A DNA stretch of 64,000 nucleotides from Cryptomeria japonica. Its lineage: Eukaryota; Streptophyta; Pinopsida; Cupressales; Cupressaceae. The notes under the pieces were generated by a model. The model did not search any database. It was not told where the DNA came from and was given only the letters and a program-made list of their open reading frames with translations. The DNA lies in NCBI RefSeq assembly GCF_030272615.1, contig NC_081410.1, positions 507,617,942 through 507,681,941 of the forward strand, read 5' to 3'. Both the position numbers and the translations under genes were made by a program. Each line of letters opens with the position of its first letter. Position 1 is the stretch's first letter. Shown here piece after piece: positions 24,614 through 36,771 of this stretch.

Positions 24614-27600
24614 TTAATTTCCATCTGGGGGCGGTAACTGATCAAAAATAGATTTATACTTCTTCTGGGCATTGGTGAGTGCGACTGAGAGTGCATCCTT
24701 TACACTTTCCATTAAAGAATTTCATGCTTGAATATCAGCCAATAGTGATATTAAGCCATCAAGAGTGCTTCCCTCTTGTGTAGTAGATAGGTGTGTAGCT
24801 TGGTTAATCTGTTCTTGAACTAATGAAAGATGAGGAAGGAATAATGTCTGGAGTGTCATTATATCCATCCAGATCTTATGTTCTTCATTTCTGAGTTCTA
24901 ATTGTTGAGCCATGAGCTGTTGAAGCTTGGTATAAAAATTTTGAACTAAATTGGGCTTAGGAGTCAACTTAGTTGAGAGATCGGTGATCTCTTTCTCAGT
25001 TGCATCAGTTTTATTCTTTATATCTTTAATAAATAAGGAAAATGTACAAAGTTTTTGAAATAAATAAAGAATATGCTTGAGTTGAGGGGACAAATCAGCA
25101 ATGAATTTGACAAGCTTGACTTTTCCTATAGCTAGAGCTTTTTGTACCTCTTCTATCATTTTTGCAGTAAGCTCTTTATCTTTTATCTTGCTCAAGTACT
25201 CAGATGCATCAACTCTAGATGTTTCTATTTGATTAAGGAGTTCATCCAGTTGAATGTGGATGGCTGGATCGGTTGACACTGTAGTTGATGGTAGCATTTT
25301 GGTTAGCAGTGTTTTCGCCTTTTGTAGTACTTTATTCTTCTTTTGAATGGCCATCTATTTTTCTTGTTCGGCCTTTGCTTTGCATAGTTCACCGAAATCA
25401 ATAAGTGCTTGCCCCTTTAATTTTGAGATATCCACATTGGGAAACACTATCGGTTTAGTTAAATCAACTTTAAAACTATGCTTTTTCACTTTCTTCTCTT
25501 TACCTTTGGTTGGTTGTACAAAGACAATTGCTTGTGAGGCTTGCTGACCCTTGGTAGGTTGCTCAGTAGAGGCAACACTTTGGTCAGTTCCTGTAGCCGT
25601 TGTGGTGTCCTTGGGTGTCTCGGTACTAGGGGTCTCAACTGTAACATTTTCAGTGCTTGAGAGGTCTGATCTTTAGTTGTACCTTTTGTTGCTTCAGACT
25701 TGTGACCTTTGGTGCCTTGTGCTATATCTTTAGGAGCTTCGGTAGAGACAGGTGGCTTGACTGGCAGATAAGGTTGAACTTGTACTATCACAGATTTACT
25801 AGATACAAGTTTTGCATAGGTAGTTCCTTCTATCATTTCCTGCTCCGATGCTTTTGCATCCATGACATCTTCATCAATTTGAATAGTGTTAGCTGGGTCT
25901 TGCTTGATAGCATCAGGACCTTGCTCAATGACATCAGGATCTTGCTTGGTGACATCAACAATTTCAACTTGAGATTGTTCACCGACATCTTTTAGTTTGA
26001 AGATTTCTTGCCACTTTGCTTTTGTCTCCTTTTCTACATCAATGTATAGCCCATTCATCAATTTTAAGGCTCTCTGTTTGACAAGAAATTTAGAATTGTA
26101 GGTTGTCAAATGCTCCTTTATTTTTGCTACAGACATATCAGGAAATAGATGGACTAGACTTCTTTCTCTAATTTGTTTCTCTGAGTCCATTGCATATTTC
26201 CACCTATTATCAATATGTAAGTACAGTTCAATTGGAAGTGACTTTACTAATTCTAATGGAGCTAGCCAAAACTTTAGAAGTGTGCAGATGACAGCTTCTT
26301 CAATTTGTCTCTTCTCATCATTATTCCTAGTCTCATACTTGACATATCTAAAAGAACCAAATCCACCATATTCTTTTAGATTCGCACAAAAATTTTCAAC
26401 ACTATGTATATTTACCTTCTTGCTTTTGACAATTTGGAATTTGTTGGCATCCTTTGATTCTGTATCACTAGACTCTTTTGCCAAAATGAGTCTCCGAGTA
26501 GATTTCTTGTAGGTTTTGGTTACCTTGGGAACAGTAACACTCTTTTGGTTCTTACTCGGTGATGCAGCTGATGCTCTAGTGTTGGGTCTCTTTGTTGGTG
26601 GAGTCGGTAGGGCCTTTGTAGTTTCCAGTTTCTTTATTTTCAAAACTTTTCCCTTAGGCAACTCGGTACTCAATGTTATTGCTGCCTCTTAAGCTTTAGA
26701 TTCCTCTTCAGTAATGGCAAGAGTGCCTTTGACAAGTGTAGAGCAGGATTCGTCTCTGAATTTCTCAGATAAAACCTTTATCATCTGTGTAGCCTTTCTT
26801 GTAGCTTTAGGTACTACAATACTCATTTTCACCTTTTCCTTAACTTCTTCATAAGTTCCATATCTTAGTTCAGTAGCATGCCTTGGCAGTGTAAGATATG
26901 CATCAATTTATTGTTGTGTGATGTCATAGTCAATCTCGTAACCCATTGGTGGAAAAGATTGAGTCCTAGGTTCTATAGCATTCACATAGTAGTAATCGGT
27001 GTCTACCTCAAAACATATATCATCCTTATATTTCTCTACCAGCTGTGGTGGAATCTGGTACTTGTTGTACATCTTTTCTTGAAATTTGCTGAGGTAGTCA
27101 TCCATGATATCATTAAAATTATCTCCCAATTTCTTGATAAAGTCATTAATTTGATGGGTGATAGGTTGGTGTAGCTCCCAAACTACTTTACCGACTGAGG
27201 GAAAGAATTTTTCAAAGTAGAAAAACATGCATACAAGAAGTGAACCAAACTTTAATGTATTTGTCGAGCTATTCTTCTTAGGCTTCCTTATTGTGTTCAG
27301 GTTCTCAAATAGGTTCTTCAGTAATACTTCACATAAGTCAATCTTCATTCCCTTTTTCACAATTTTATAAGCTAAGTCAACTGCTGCACAGGGTACACTA
27401 TTTTCCCTTGCTGATTGGAAGAAACAGTAACCAATTACTCTAATTGCAAATTTAAGTTCTACATCAGTGACATTATTCAGTTTCAGTCCTCGATAATCAG
27501 ATTCTACTCTAGTTAAACTGATTAACTCCTTCTATGATATCATTTTTTGTGCTCTTGCATGATCATAGATAGGATGTCCAGTGATCACATGAATGATTTC

Positions 27601-27987
27601 CTTAGTGATTTTGAATGGTTGCTCCTCTAGCCACATAAAATCATCATGAACTCTGCTTAAAACAAACTTAACCCACTGGGGTTTGAACACATAGGGATAG
27701 GCTAGGGCTTTAGTTAATCCCTTGATTTTGATATTCTTGAACTTGCTATCCATTTTTCCATCGGTACATAGCTCATCATATGTGTCACTTATCTCAACAT
27801 GATCGAGTTCTTCAACACGGCATTTGGTGAAGAATCTAACATCTTTGACTAACAAGACTCGATCCGGGATGAGTGAAAAGGCAGTTTTGTCATCCGGTTC
27901 AGAGGTGACTTTAGGAGTCAAAGTGTATTTCAGTGAGGGCTTCTCCACATTCTTGACAACTACGGGATCTTGGATTTTGGGTGCCAT
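24614..27987 (-). pseudogene. Element B ORF2: large conserved protein of unknown function
   Basis: It starts MAPKIQDPVVVK at 27987 and ends at TAA 24614. The N-terminal region has TAFSLIPDRVLLVKDVRFF. The first conserved block is FVLSRVHDDFMWLEEQPFKI followed by TKEIIHVITGHP. The second is TLKFGSLLVCMFFYFEKFFP. The third contains LVEKYKDDICFEVDTD and NAIEPRTQSFPPMGYEI. A Lys/Thr/Pro-rich linker then leads to a helical C-terminal third rich in Leu, Lys and Glu (coiled-coil-like). Breaks are TAG at 27532, TAA at 26908 and about 26691, a one-base shift near 25660, TAG near 25367, and TGA at 24722. Most of the stops read as C-to-T changes of Gln codons. Homologues are in C and D. I recognise no domain. 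Confidence 0.8.
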
Positions 27988-28532
27988 TTGTAAATTTTAG
28001 ATAAAACTTAGCAAACTATCCTTAGGGTTTGATGATTTACAAATGGCAGACGCTTCACACTCAGTAGATAATAGCAATTTTACAAGATTGGTCAACTAGC
28101 TTAACAGTGTGATGAGATTTGATGAAAATACCTTGGATTCGCTTGAATGAGGTTTGATCGCCTTGATTTGCTCTGCTTTTCTCTCTTGAAAACTTGGTGA
28201 ATGTAAATGACCGCCAAAATACCTTTAAGTACACAAAATACCTTATCGGGCTCCATGCGAGTTAGTTTAAGACATTAAATGCACTTGGTATACCTTTAAC
28301 CAATTTACTCCTTTTTTTTGTTTTAACCGAGTAACCAAATTTACTTTATTTACCGACTTGACAGGCTTCCTGTACTCACCGACTTGATAGGTTTCCTATA
28401 AAGTACTTTTGATAGAATTTCAAACTTACTAATGCATCTTAACTATGCAAATTTTGGATTTAGTACATAATAGAATAGGAACTGTTATGATTTTAACCTT
28501 TAGAGAATTCAGTCCCTTCATACCTTTGCTGA

Positions 28533-29885
28533 TTAATTTGGAATAGGTGCACCTAACTCGGTAGATAAGGTGCTTTCTTCATCTGACATGATTTCCTTCT
28601 TTTTCCAAATCATCTTGAATTTTTCTTTTATCTCTTCAGTGTCTCCTCTAGGTTGATCTCTGCAATCTCTAGCTAAATGTCCAACTTTGTGACAATGAAA
28701 ACATGCCATACAAGGATTTCTCCATGATCTTCGATTGTTCATTCCAAACCTTATAAAACAGTTAGAGCTAATGTGTCCATACCTTCCACAACATTCGCAC
28801 CATATCCTTGTATTGTAATCCCATGGTACTGTTGCATATTGTCGGTAAGGATCTGTGTGAGTTCGGTAACCACTAGTGTTTGCTCGGTGTGCAGACCACA
28901 TGTGATTATTTTGCTTAAAACAACACTTCTCGATACTATGTCCATATCTATTGCAGTTTTTATAAAACCCTTTGAATTTTGCCTTCTGATGGTTGTTAAC
29001 AGACTTTGTCCTACATTGATTAGATGTGTGACCATATTTATTGCAATTGTAACAATACTCATTTGACTTAGTGATATTCGGTTGCTTACCTTTTCTAATC
29101 TGGCATATGTTGGCAATATGACCTTGATTTTCATAGTAGTAGCAAATAGGCTTCTTCCTTTTGATTTTATTCCTATTTCCAGCTTGCTTTGATGATTCTC
29201 CTCTCTCGGTAGTATGAATTCCTTTCTCGGTAGAGTATTTTCCTTTGTAACCGAGTCTTACATCTTTGTTGGGTCTTCTTGTATTCAGTTGCTCATCCAA
29301 CATCTTTGATGCTTCATAACTCTTCTTCAATGTTTCTTTGGATTTCTTCTCTGTTTCAAGTTCATCAATCAACCTTGATACTTCAAGTTTCAATGCTTGA
29401 TTCTCATCATTCTTTAGAATTGCTTCATGATGTGCATAGCCTGGTTGATGTGTCATATTTTGTTGAATCCCAGTCAACCTTATGATTTCATCATTCTTAT
29501 CAAATACTAAGACTTCAAGTTGTTGTTTCTCTCTTTGTAGATCTCTTTCTTTATCCTTAATCGTCCTTAATACATCTAGATTTTCAGTCATCTATATGCT
29601 GAAATGTTCATGTTCTCTTTTCATTGCTTTTAGTTGATTAGCCAATGCTTTGTTCTTTTCTTTCAATACTCCAATCATTTCTTTAGTTTCTTCAAATATA
29701 CTATTCTCAAATGATGTCTCAATTTGTTCCACTAACTCTTGAGAATCCTGCAAGTCATCAGATAATCTTCTTCTTACTTTCAGAGATTTTTGCATTTGCC
29801 TTTGCATGTCTGCAATCACTTGATTTGCATGATCCAGCTCTTCTTCCAGATATACAATCCTCTAAGATTGTTTATAGCCTTCCAT
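28533..29885 (-). pseudogene. Element B ORF1: coiled coil with five tandem CCHC zinc knuckles
   Basis: It starts at ATG 29885 (MEGYKQS), about 60 bases past the LTR. The N-terminal two-thirds is a long Glu/Lys/Leu-rich coiled coil. Five CCHC-type knuckles follow: CYYYENQGHIANIC (second Cys lost), CYNCNKYGHTSNQC, YKNCNRYGHSIEKC (first Cys lost), CECCGRYGHISSNC and CFHCHKVGHLARDC. Both losses are Cys-to-Tyr. It ends in an acidic tail at 28533. Two in-frame TAG codons replace likely Gln codons (about 29863 and 29589). Zinc knuckles suggest nucleic-acid binding in a Gag-like particle. There is no recognisable Copia capsid region, and no protease follows. Confidence 0.8.
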
Positions 29886-29933
29886 TGATAAGATCTTTCT
29901 CTTTAGGTAGTTAAACCCTTTTCCAAGACTCAA

Positions 29934-29945
29934 GCTTTGATACCA
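29934..29945 (-). promoter_or_regulatory. Primer-binding site of element B
   Basis: Minus-strand TGGTATCAAAGC, two bases after the 5' LTR end. It differs from the element A site at one base. tRNA-Met priming is expected. Confidence 0.9.
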
Positions 29946-29947
29946 AT

Positions 29948-31109
29948 TGTTAGGCCCAATATGGAAAGCTAATGTACTAAGAGGGGAGGGGTGAATCAGT
30001 ACTTCAAAACTTTTCTTGAATAATAAATTTACTGTTATGCATAAACCGAATAGTGCAGTAACATAAAATAAAGTTAAAACAAATAGGTAACAATCATACA
30101 TGATTCACTCCATAACATATATATTTTGGTTACGCAGAAACTCTTGGTTAGAGAGAAAAACTGCGGTGGGGATGGCACCCACAACTTCACTACTGCAATA
30201 ATAAAGAATGCTCGGTTAGAGCTACATTTAGCTATTTCTGATAGCTTACCCTGTTAGGAGTATCAAGATCTATTAGATCTACCTTGCTAAAGGATTTTAC
30301 AACATTTATTCTGAATGCTGCACCTGGTTAGAGGCTTTACAATTTATAGACTTGGTTAGAGTGTTTTACCCTGTTAAAGGTTTCTCTTTCAACTTCACAA
30401 TATTACATTAAAATCATTACAAATATCTGCAACTTTACATCTGAAATGTTATAGCAAATTCTATGTGCTCAGAATAAGATCACCTTGCTTATAGCATACC
30501 TCGGTAACCCATATATTAACTCGGTAAACCCTTTTGTTTACTCTATTTTTTGACTGTTCTCTGAAAACCTTCTCGGTGACCTTTGTGTCTCTGTAACAGC
30601 CTTCCTTCATTCATACATATACACACCTTGCTCTTAACTCATGCTGTATAAATAGATCTCTTAAAATGGTGATCTAATTCATTGCTTCGATCTTACAAAC
30701 AAGATTTATCGAATGAATAACTAAACAAAATATTTCATTGGTTAGATTGATCTCAAAATCATACACAATCTTCTAGGGCAATTTCCAATGTAATAACAAT
30801 TAGATGTGCCTCGATCTTGTAACACGTTTTAATATGCATGTCCAGGTTCAATGTATCTGGTAACACGTTTCACTCGGTGAATATCAACTCGGTGTGTCAT
30901 CTTTACTGCTCAGTAGTCTCAAAAAGATACTCTATAGACAACTCGATGTATACTGTGTTCTGTAACTACTTCCTTCTGTAACTGACTAGATTGTGCATAC
31001 CGACTTCTCTATGTGTATACCGACTGCATGATTCGGTAGTGCTTAACCGACTAGAATGTATAGTATGACTTTGAATATAAAACTAATGGCAACTTGATAA
31101 GTAGTAACA
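29948..31109 (-). repeat. 5' LTR of element B
   Basis: Same 1162-bp length and ends as the 3' copy. It is followed on the minus strand by the primer site at 29945. On the plus side it is followed by the GTCGT target copy. Confidence 0.92.
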
Positions 31110-32281
31110 GTCGTATTTTGGCCATATATTTTTACTCGTTTACCCAATTTTGAAAAAAATTACATTTTTAGAAATTAGACTCCATTCTACACAATTTAAA
31201 CAAAAAAAAAATATGATTTTTTTAATTAGTTTTTACAAATTTTTTGGGGGGGAACGCTCAAATTTATGTGTTTTAGGATGTGCCCACTTTGGAAATTTGT
31301 AAAAATGCAAATATTCATAAAAAAATTAGCCAAAAAATCTGGCATAAACTTCAATGTGATAGCTACTTTCTCAGTGGAGCGATTTGAAAAATTCTAAAAA
31401 AATGTTGACATTTTAGGGGCACAACATTTCATGCTATGTTATTATTTTCTGAAAAAATAGGATGAATAAATGTGGTGCCCCTTTTTGAAACCTTTAATCT
31501 CCTCTGTTTTAAAAAAAAATTAGTAGTTTAGAAAGCAGATTCAGAGCACTTCAACTTTTGTTGTTGTTGCATCTTCAAATTTTGAGTGTACCTATCTTCA
31601 ATTTCTTGTTGAAGTTCAGACTTTGCTGATTTTAGAAAAAAAAAAGTGGCATCTTAAGACCCCTTTTTAGTCCCCCATCTTTGTGCACTTACCCTTAATA
31701 ATAATTAAATCAAACAATAAATACAATATGCCACACGGGATAACAAAGGGAAAGTCAAGAGATCACTGACACTAAACAATAATGCACACCAAGATACTAA
31801 ACTGACAAGGGTGATCAACCTAAACCTAGAGTATAGGATGGGTTCTCATGTCATCTCCGATCAACTTTCCATTGGGATAAGACACACTCAGACCTGTGAA
31901 GCCAGGTGGAGTCGATGTTTGGTACTTGCAAACCTGTCACAAACATCATATCATTCTCACAAATTAGTGATATGACATCGTCCCTTATCATGAATGCAGT
32001 AGAAGACATTCACAATCAACAAGCACTAACATTATGATAATCATCATAGATAGGGTTAGTACATAATAAAATACCATCAAATCATCATTAAATGGACTAT
32101 GTTATATCAAAGAGATCTATTGTTATTCAAAAGAGCTAGATGGCTTAGGGAGAGGAACTACACCTCTCCCCTAGATGGTATGTTTTGAAATGAGTTAGTG
32201 TAGTAATCTTGGATGTTGTCTCTATTAAAATTGTTTGTTGAGTATAGAGTTAAACAAATTAAACATTATTTATATGGTTAT
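31110..32281. other. Stretch without a gene
   Basis: AT-rich DNA between elements B and F with several poly-A and poly-T runs. I see no frame, long repeat or RNA gene. Confidence 0.5.
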
Positions 32282-34305
32282 TGTTCTCACAAAAGTTTGC
32301 ACCCTTGATTACCCAAGAAACCTTGGTCATCAACCTTGTGAAACATGGAAACAACCTCCCAAGTGTGGGACCTTGTGAAATGTGAGGTTGAATCTTTGGA
32401 GAAGGCCGACTTCATACTCAATCTGATGCAAAGTGTTGGACAAACCCAACACATCAAAATATAATCTACTAATCTAACAAGGAAAAGGGAGAGAGAGAAG
32501 GGTTGAATGAAAGAAGGGAAAAAGGGTTTGCACCCAGACTGAAATGATGATCTCCCCTACCTATGACTGCACATATTTCTACCCTAATTAACCACCTAAG
32601 TGCAAATGAAGGTTAGAGTCTATGAAATGAAGAAAGGAACTGAGCTTAGTTCTCAGTCAACATTTACAGAAAGGATCAACGCAACACCTACAACTAAGAA
32701 AAACCAAGCAAAAAAAATTTATACAAAGAGGTAAAATATTACACGAATTGTAAGACCCGAAATCAAGAAATACAAGTGAATTCCATTAATGAGGAGGCAC
32801 GGAAAATTTTCCAAGTGAAGAGAGATATAAACATTTTGCAGAAGAAAAAAGAGGGAGAAGATTTTGAGAAAATTATAAAAATTGCCTTTATAGTTTAGGC
32901 ATAACTCTGGATTGTTACAATTGATAAAATCCTAACCCTACCTAAGTTAGGTTACAAAAATCAGAGAGGAGGAGAAGAGATTAGATCGACAGATCTGATG
33001 GCGTGCTACAACTATCTCTGGGAGAATCCTCTGCCTCTAGAGAAACAAAATCCCTGCATAGAAGGAGGAAAATCTCTGCACAGATGCACTGGATGGCATC
33101 TCTATGGGTACCTATAGAGCCAAAAGTCTATGAACTGCATTGAAGAGGCATGGGTGGCATCAAAAATTGGCTATGGGTGTCATGTCTGGAGTAGCGGCAA
33201 GAAAATCAAGTGGTTGCACTGAAATTGGGTCCTAAATCGGATGTTGACTGAGAAAAATGAGGACCTCGATCATTGTGTTGACAACCACCTATGTCAGAGA
33301 GAATTCAAACTCTACAACTTAGAGAAATTTGAATCTCATTCGTTGATCAAGAGATCTCATGTGTAGATGGATGTGCAAGATCTCGCCATGTAAGCATGCT
33401 CAAAAGCCTAATGCAAGATTAAAACATCATCATTGGATCGGGCTTTATGAAGATCCAACAGCTGTGGGTGGCTGATATGGCACCCCGAGTCCATGCTTTC
33501 TTCACTGTGTTTGACCACCAAACGGCCTTGCATTCTTACCCCACACCATCTCTATGGGTCTTTCTTCACCCCCCAGGATAAGACTCTCGCTTTACTTTGT
33601 CTTCTTTGTTTCCTATCATGTGGTCATCCTCTTGTCTCCTTTTATCCCCATAGAATAAGGGTTTCCTTTATTTCTATCTCACTTTGTTATCCTGCTAGCT
33701 TTGTTGAGCATTTCTTCCACCTCGTGGGATAAGGCCTCTCAAATTTTCTTTTATTTCCTTAACCTGTGGGCTCCCTGCTATCTTTGTTTTCTTTTGTGGG
33801 ATAAGGATCCTTTTGATTTACCCTTCTTTTCTTATCCCATGGGAACGCACTGTTGTCTTTCTAACCTTGCAGGATAAGCAATGAAACCACCCACCTTTGT
33901 ATTTCCTTATCTTGCAACATCATTTGTGTCTTCACTTTACCTCACAAGATAACGCCTTTTCTTTACTTTGTCTCCATGTTGTTATTTGATGTTTACTGGG
34001 GCTCACCTCGGTGCCAAATAACACATTGCAAACTGAGGCGGTCAATAACACGACCCAGTCAATAATATAACATGTTATTGACATGAGTTGTTGATATAAC
34101 ATATTAGGCACGAGGTCAATAACACTCATATTATTGACACATCATATAACCCTTATGTTATATGACTGCAAAATTTATGGAGAAGCAGCTAACTCTGCTA
34201 AGACCAATAACATGATGTGTTATTGGTATTGACTAACATGAAGCGTTAGCCACACTGAAATACTAGATCTAATCCCTAGAAAGGTTGGCACAAAAATTTC
34301 CAACA
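32282..34305 (-). repeat. Left LTR of element F
   Basis: Pairs with 36772-38856. About 33570-33960 holds about ten GATAAG-type motifs in alternating orientation (GGGATAAG and CTTATCCC). About 34025-34245 holds a cluster of GTCAATAACA/TGTTATTGAC motifs forming palindromes. Confidence 0.85.
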
Positions 34306-35089
34306 TTTCTGGCGACTCGATGGGGATGGCAAGCCTGCTTGGCACATTGACCAGATGTCTTATGAAGTCCATTGGGCATAGAGTCAAGGTCTAAAATAAA
34401 AATAAGTAATCTCTACCCCTACAACTTGGATTATAAAAAATTTATGCCATACTAAAAAAGAAGAGTGTGCACACACACTTCTTGAAAGAAAACACTAAAA
34501 ATGAAATACAATGTGCCAAAGAAATTGGAGGAAAAGAAAGCCTACACTAGCCTATTCTAACCAATCAACTTGAAGGTGTTAAACAAAACCATTCACAGAT
34601 TGCTTAAAGTAGCTTCCCTCCCTAAATAGGGAGGGGTGATTTACATGGCTCTGAAACAAAATATAGAGCTAGAAAAGTGAAGGTAGAACCATGAACAGTT
34701 GCAAGAAACCCTACAACTTAGAAATAAAAGTACATACCTCACTTTTCTGATCAGACACACTGCTAGTCTGAGATACACTTGGGGCCCAGGTATGTGGTTC
34801 TACAGCTTCCTTCTTGGCCCCAATCATGGAAATATATCTGATTGGGTAGCCCCTTAATCAATTAAAGGTTGAGCTCTCTTTGCTAGCCTACTCTTACTCA
34901 ACCGCCTTCACCATCAAAATTTGATCATGGTGACCATATTCCTCCTCTCCTAAGTGGATGAGTTCAACTTCACTAAGGTTGGGACAAGAAGTGTCAATTA
35001 TTTTTGAGAACATGTGGAGACCAGGGTCAAGATTGGACTTGACATATATCACATGTTCTACCTCAACCTCATCATCAAAATCAGAGAAA

Positions 35090-36608
35090 AGAATTTTTTT
35101 TTCTTAATCAACTCTGATTTTGGTTCTTGTTCACCTTGGGCAACCACCTCATGCAAATCATCATCTTGACTTTCCAAAAGTTGAAAGTCCTCACTTGATT
35201 TCCCTTGGACCTACATAGGACAAGGAAGAAAAGTGTCCAAACCTGAACAAAATCCTTCCAAGTCATCCCAAAAAGAGTCCTCTTTCAACTCCTCCTCGCT
35301 CTTAAAACATAGGGGATTGAATTGGGCATTGTTGCATCTCTCTTGATGGACTGCAAAACATGGGAGTGGGAGCAGAAGTGATTTTTACCAGTATCCCACA
35401 GTCACTAGGACTAACTTCTTCAAGTGTAGGACTCTCATGCAGAGAATACACCACTAGCGTAGATGAAGGAAGAGTTTCTTCATCTTCAATAAAGGAGGGA
35501 AGGTGATCAAAACTAATCAAAGCTTCCTCCTTGTTGCATTTTTTTTCTTGGCATCCAACTACTACAAGTTGTCTTCTTTTTATTCCTCCAACACCCCAGG
35601 CTCCACCATGTCATTCTCCTTAGTAGTAGGTCGCCTGGTAAATATGTATGGAGGATGAGTCCCATCTTCCTTCCAAACAATAGGTCCATCCTTGCAAATG
35701 TGGATCTCAACAAGACCAGAGTACTGAGGTCCCTCAAAGATAGGCTCTTGTACATCCAAAGCTGGCATTCCCATGGAACTTAGGTCATTAAAATTAGAAT
35801 TATCTCATACACGCTTAGTGTTAGGGTGGATCTTCTCAAAGACAGGCTCCTCCAAAGATCTAGGAGGGCTCCCCTATCTGAAACTTGGAAATATTCTTTT
35901 AGGGGAGGAGTAGAAGCCTCTACCTACATGATTTTGACTTCTAGGGTTGCCAATTATCTAATTTCCTCCTATGTTGGAGAAGAAAAATGCTCTGCAAGAA
36001 AGGCCTCATGTTGTTGTTGTAGTTGACCTTGATAAGCAATCTCCTCTTGTTGTTTTTGTTGGTAAAAGTCCTCCTCCTACTGTTGCTCCCAGAGTTGTTG
36101 CTTGATCTCATCAAGCTGGCTTTTGTAGTCCTACATCATATTTGCCATTTTGGCCATAGTGGATTCTACAAGAAGGGTTTCCTCACTCTTCTGAGGCTGA
36201 ATAAGAGGTAGAGCAGGGGTAGGATGGTGGTAAGCATTAGGAAAATACCCACCTGCTATTGGAGAAAAAATATTTGGGTTAAAACTAGGAGAAACCCTAG
36301 TTTGTTCATATTGGTGGGGTGGGCAAGCCTAATTGGAATTTTCACAAAATGGGGGTGCATAGAAATTGAACCCATGATATGTGCTCATATTGAAAGCACT
36401 AAAATATATCTTTATAACACATGAAATGCTTAAAAGGTAAAAGATCTGCCTTACCAGAGAGAAAGGGTGACATACCAAGGTCACCAAAACGGCTTTGAAG
36501 TCGGGTGCTTGAAGAATAACTACCTCCAAAGGCATGAAACTTAGAAGAACACCAAGTCTTCAGTTGTTTTGAGCGCTGGACTGCTTCACCAGTAGATGTC
36601 TTCTTCAT
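35090..36608 (-). pseudogene. Gag-like gene of element F (decayed)
   Basis: Minus-strand coding sequence can be followed across several stops. At 36608-36399 is a segment starting MKKTSTGEAVQRSKQLK. Then come STYHGFNFYAPPFCENSN, a TAG, CPPHQYEQTRVSPSFNPNIF, and a Pro-rich part ending PALPLIQPQKSEE. A Gln/Glu-rich coiled coil follows (DYKSQLDEIKQQLWEQQ and EEDFYQQKQQEEIAYQGQL). Further on is GLVEIHICKDGPIVWKEDGT and an acidic tail. Most stops are again TAG at likely Gln codons. A possible splice donor (CTGGTAAGGC) lies near 36450, so the 5' part may be a separate exon. The assignment as Gag-like rests on position and composition; I do not recognise the family with certainty. Confidence 0.45.
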
Positions 36609-36771
36609 AGAGTCAACAAGTGATCTAATTGATTCCCTCTAAAGGTTGAATTGCTAAGAGAAGCATTGAAATCTTAGCAAAATGAATATGACCAGTGACT
36701 AAGAGTTTGTACTCTTGATGGCTATCTATGAACTAAAAGTTCAACAGTCCCACTGAGCATGCCAAAAACTG

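Larger units (their letters stand above)
23094..31109 (-). mobile_element. Element B: RT-less LTR element with ORF1 and large ORF2
   Basis: Terminal repeats of equal length (1162 bp) lie at 23094-24255 and 29948-31109. They differ at about 3% over the first 190 bp. The target duplication is GTCAT/GTCGT. On the minus strand a primer site (29945-29934) follows the 5' LTR and a PPT (24267-24256) precedes the 3' LTR. The 5.7-kb interior encodes ORF1 (coiled coil plus zinc knuckles) and ORF2 (about 1,120 codons, unknown). No protease, integrase, RT or RNase H motif could be found on either strand. It is an LTR element that needs a helper, and its protein set matches that of C and D. Confidence 0.9.
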
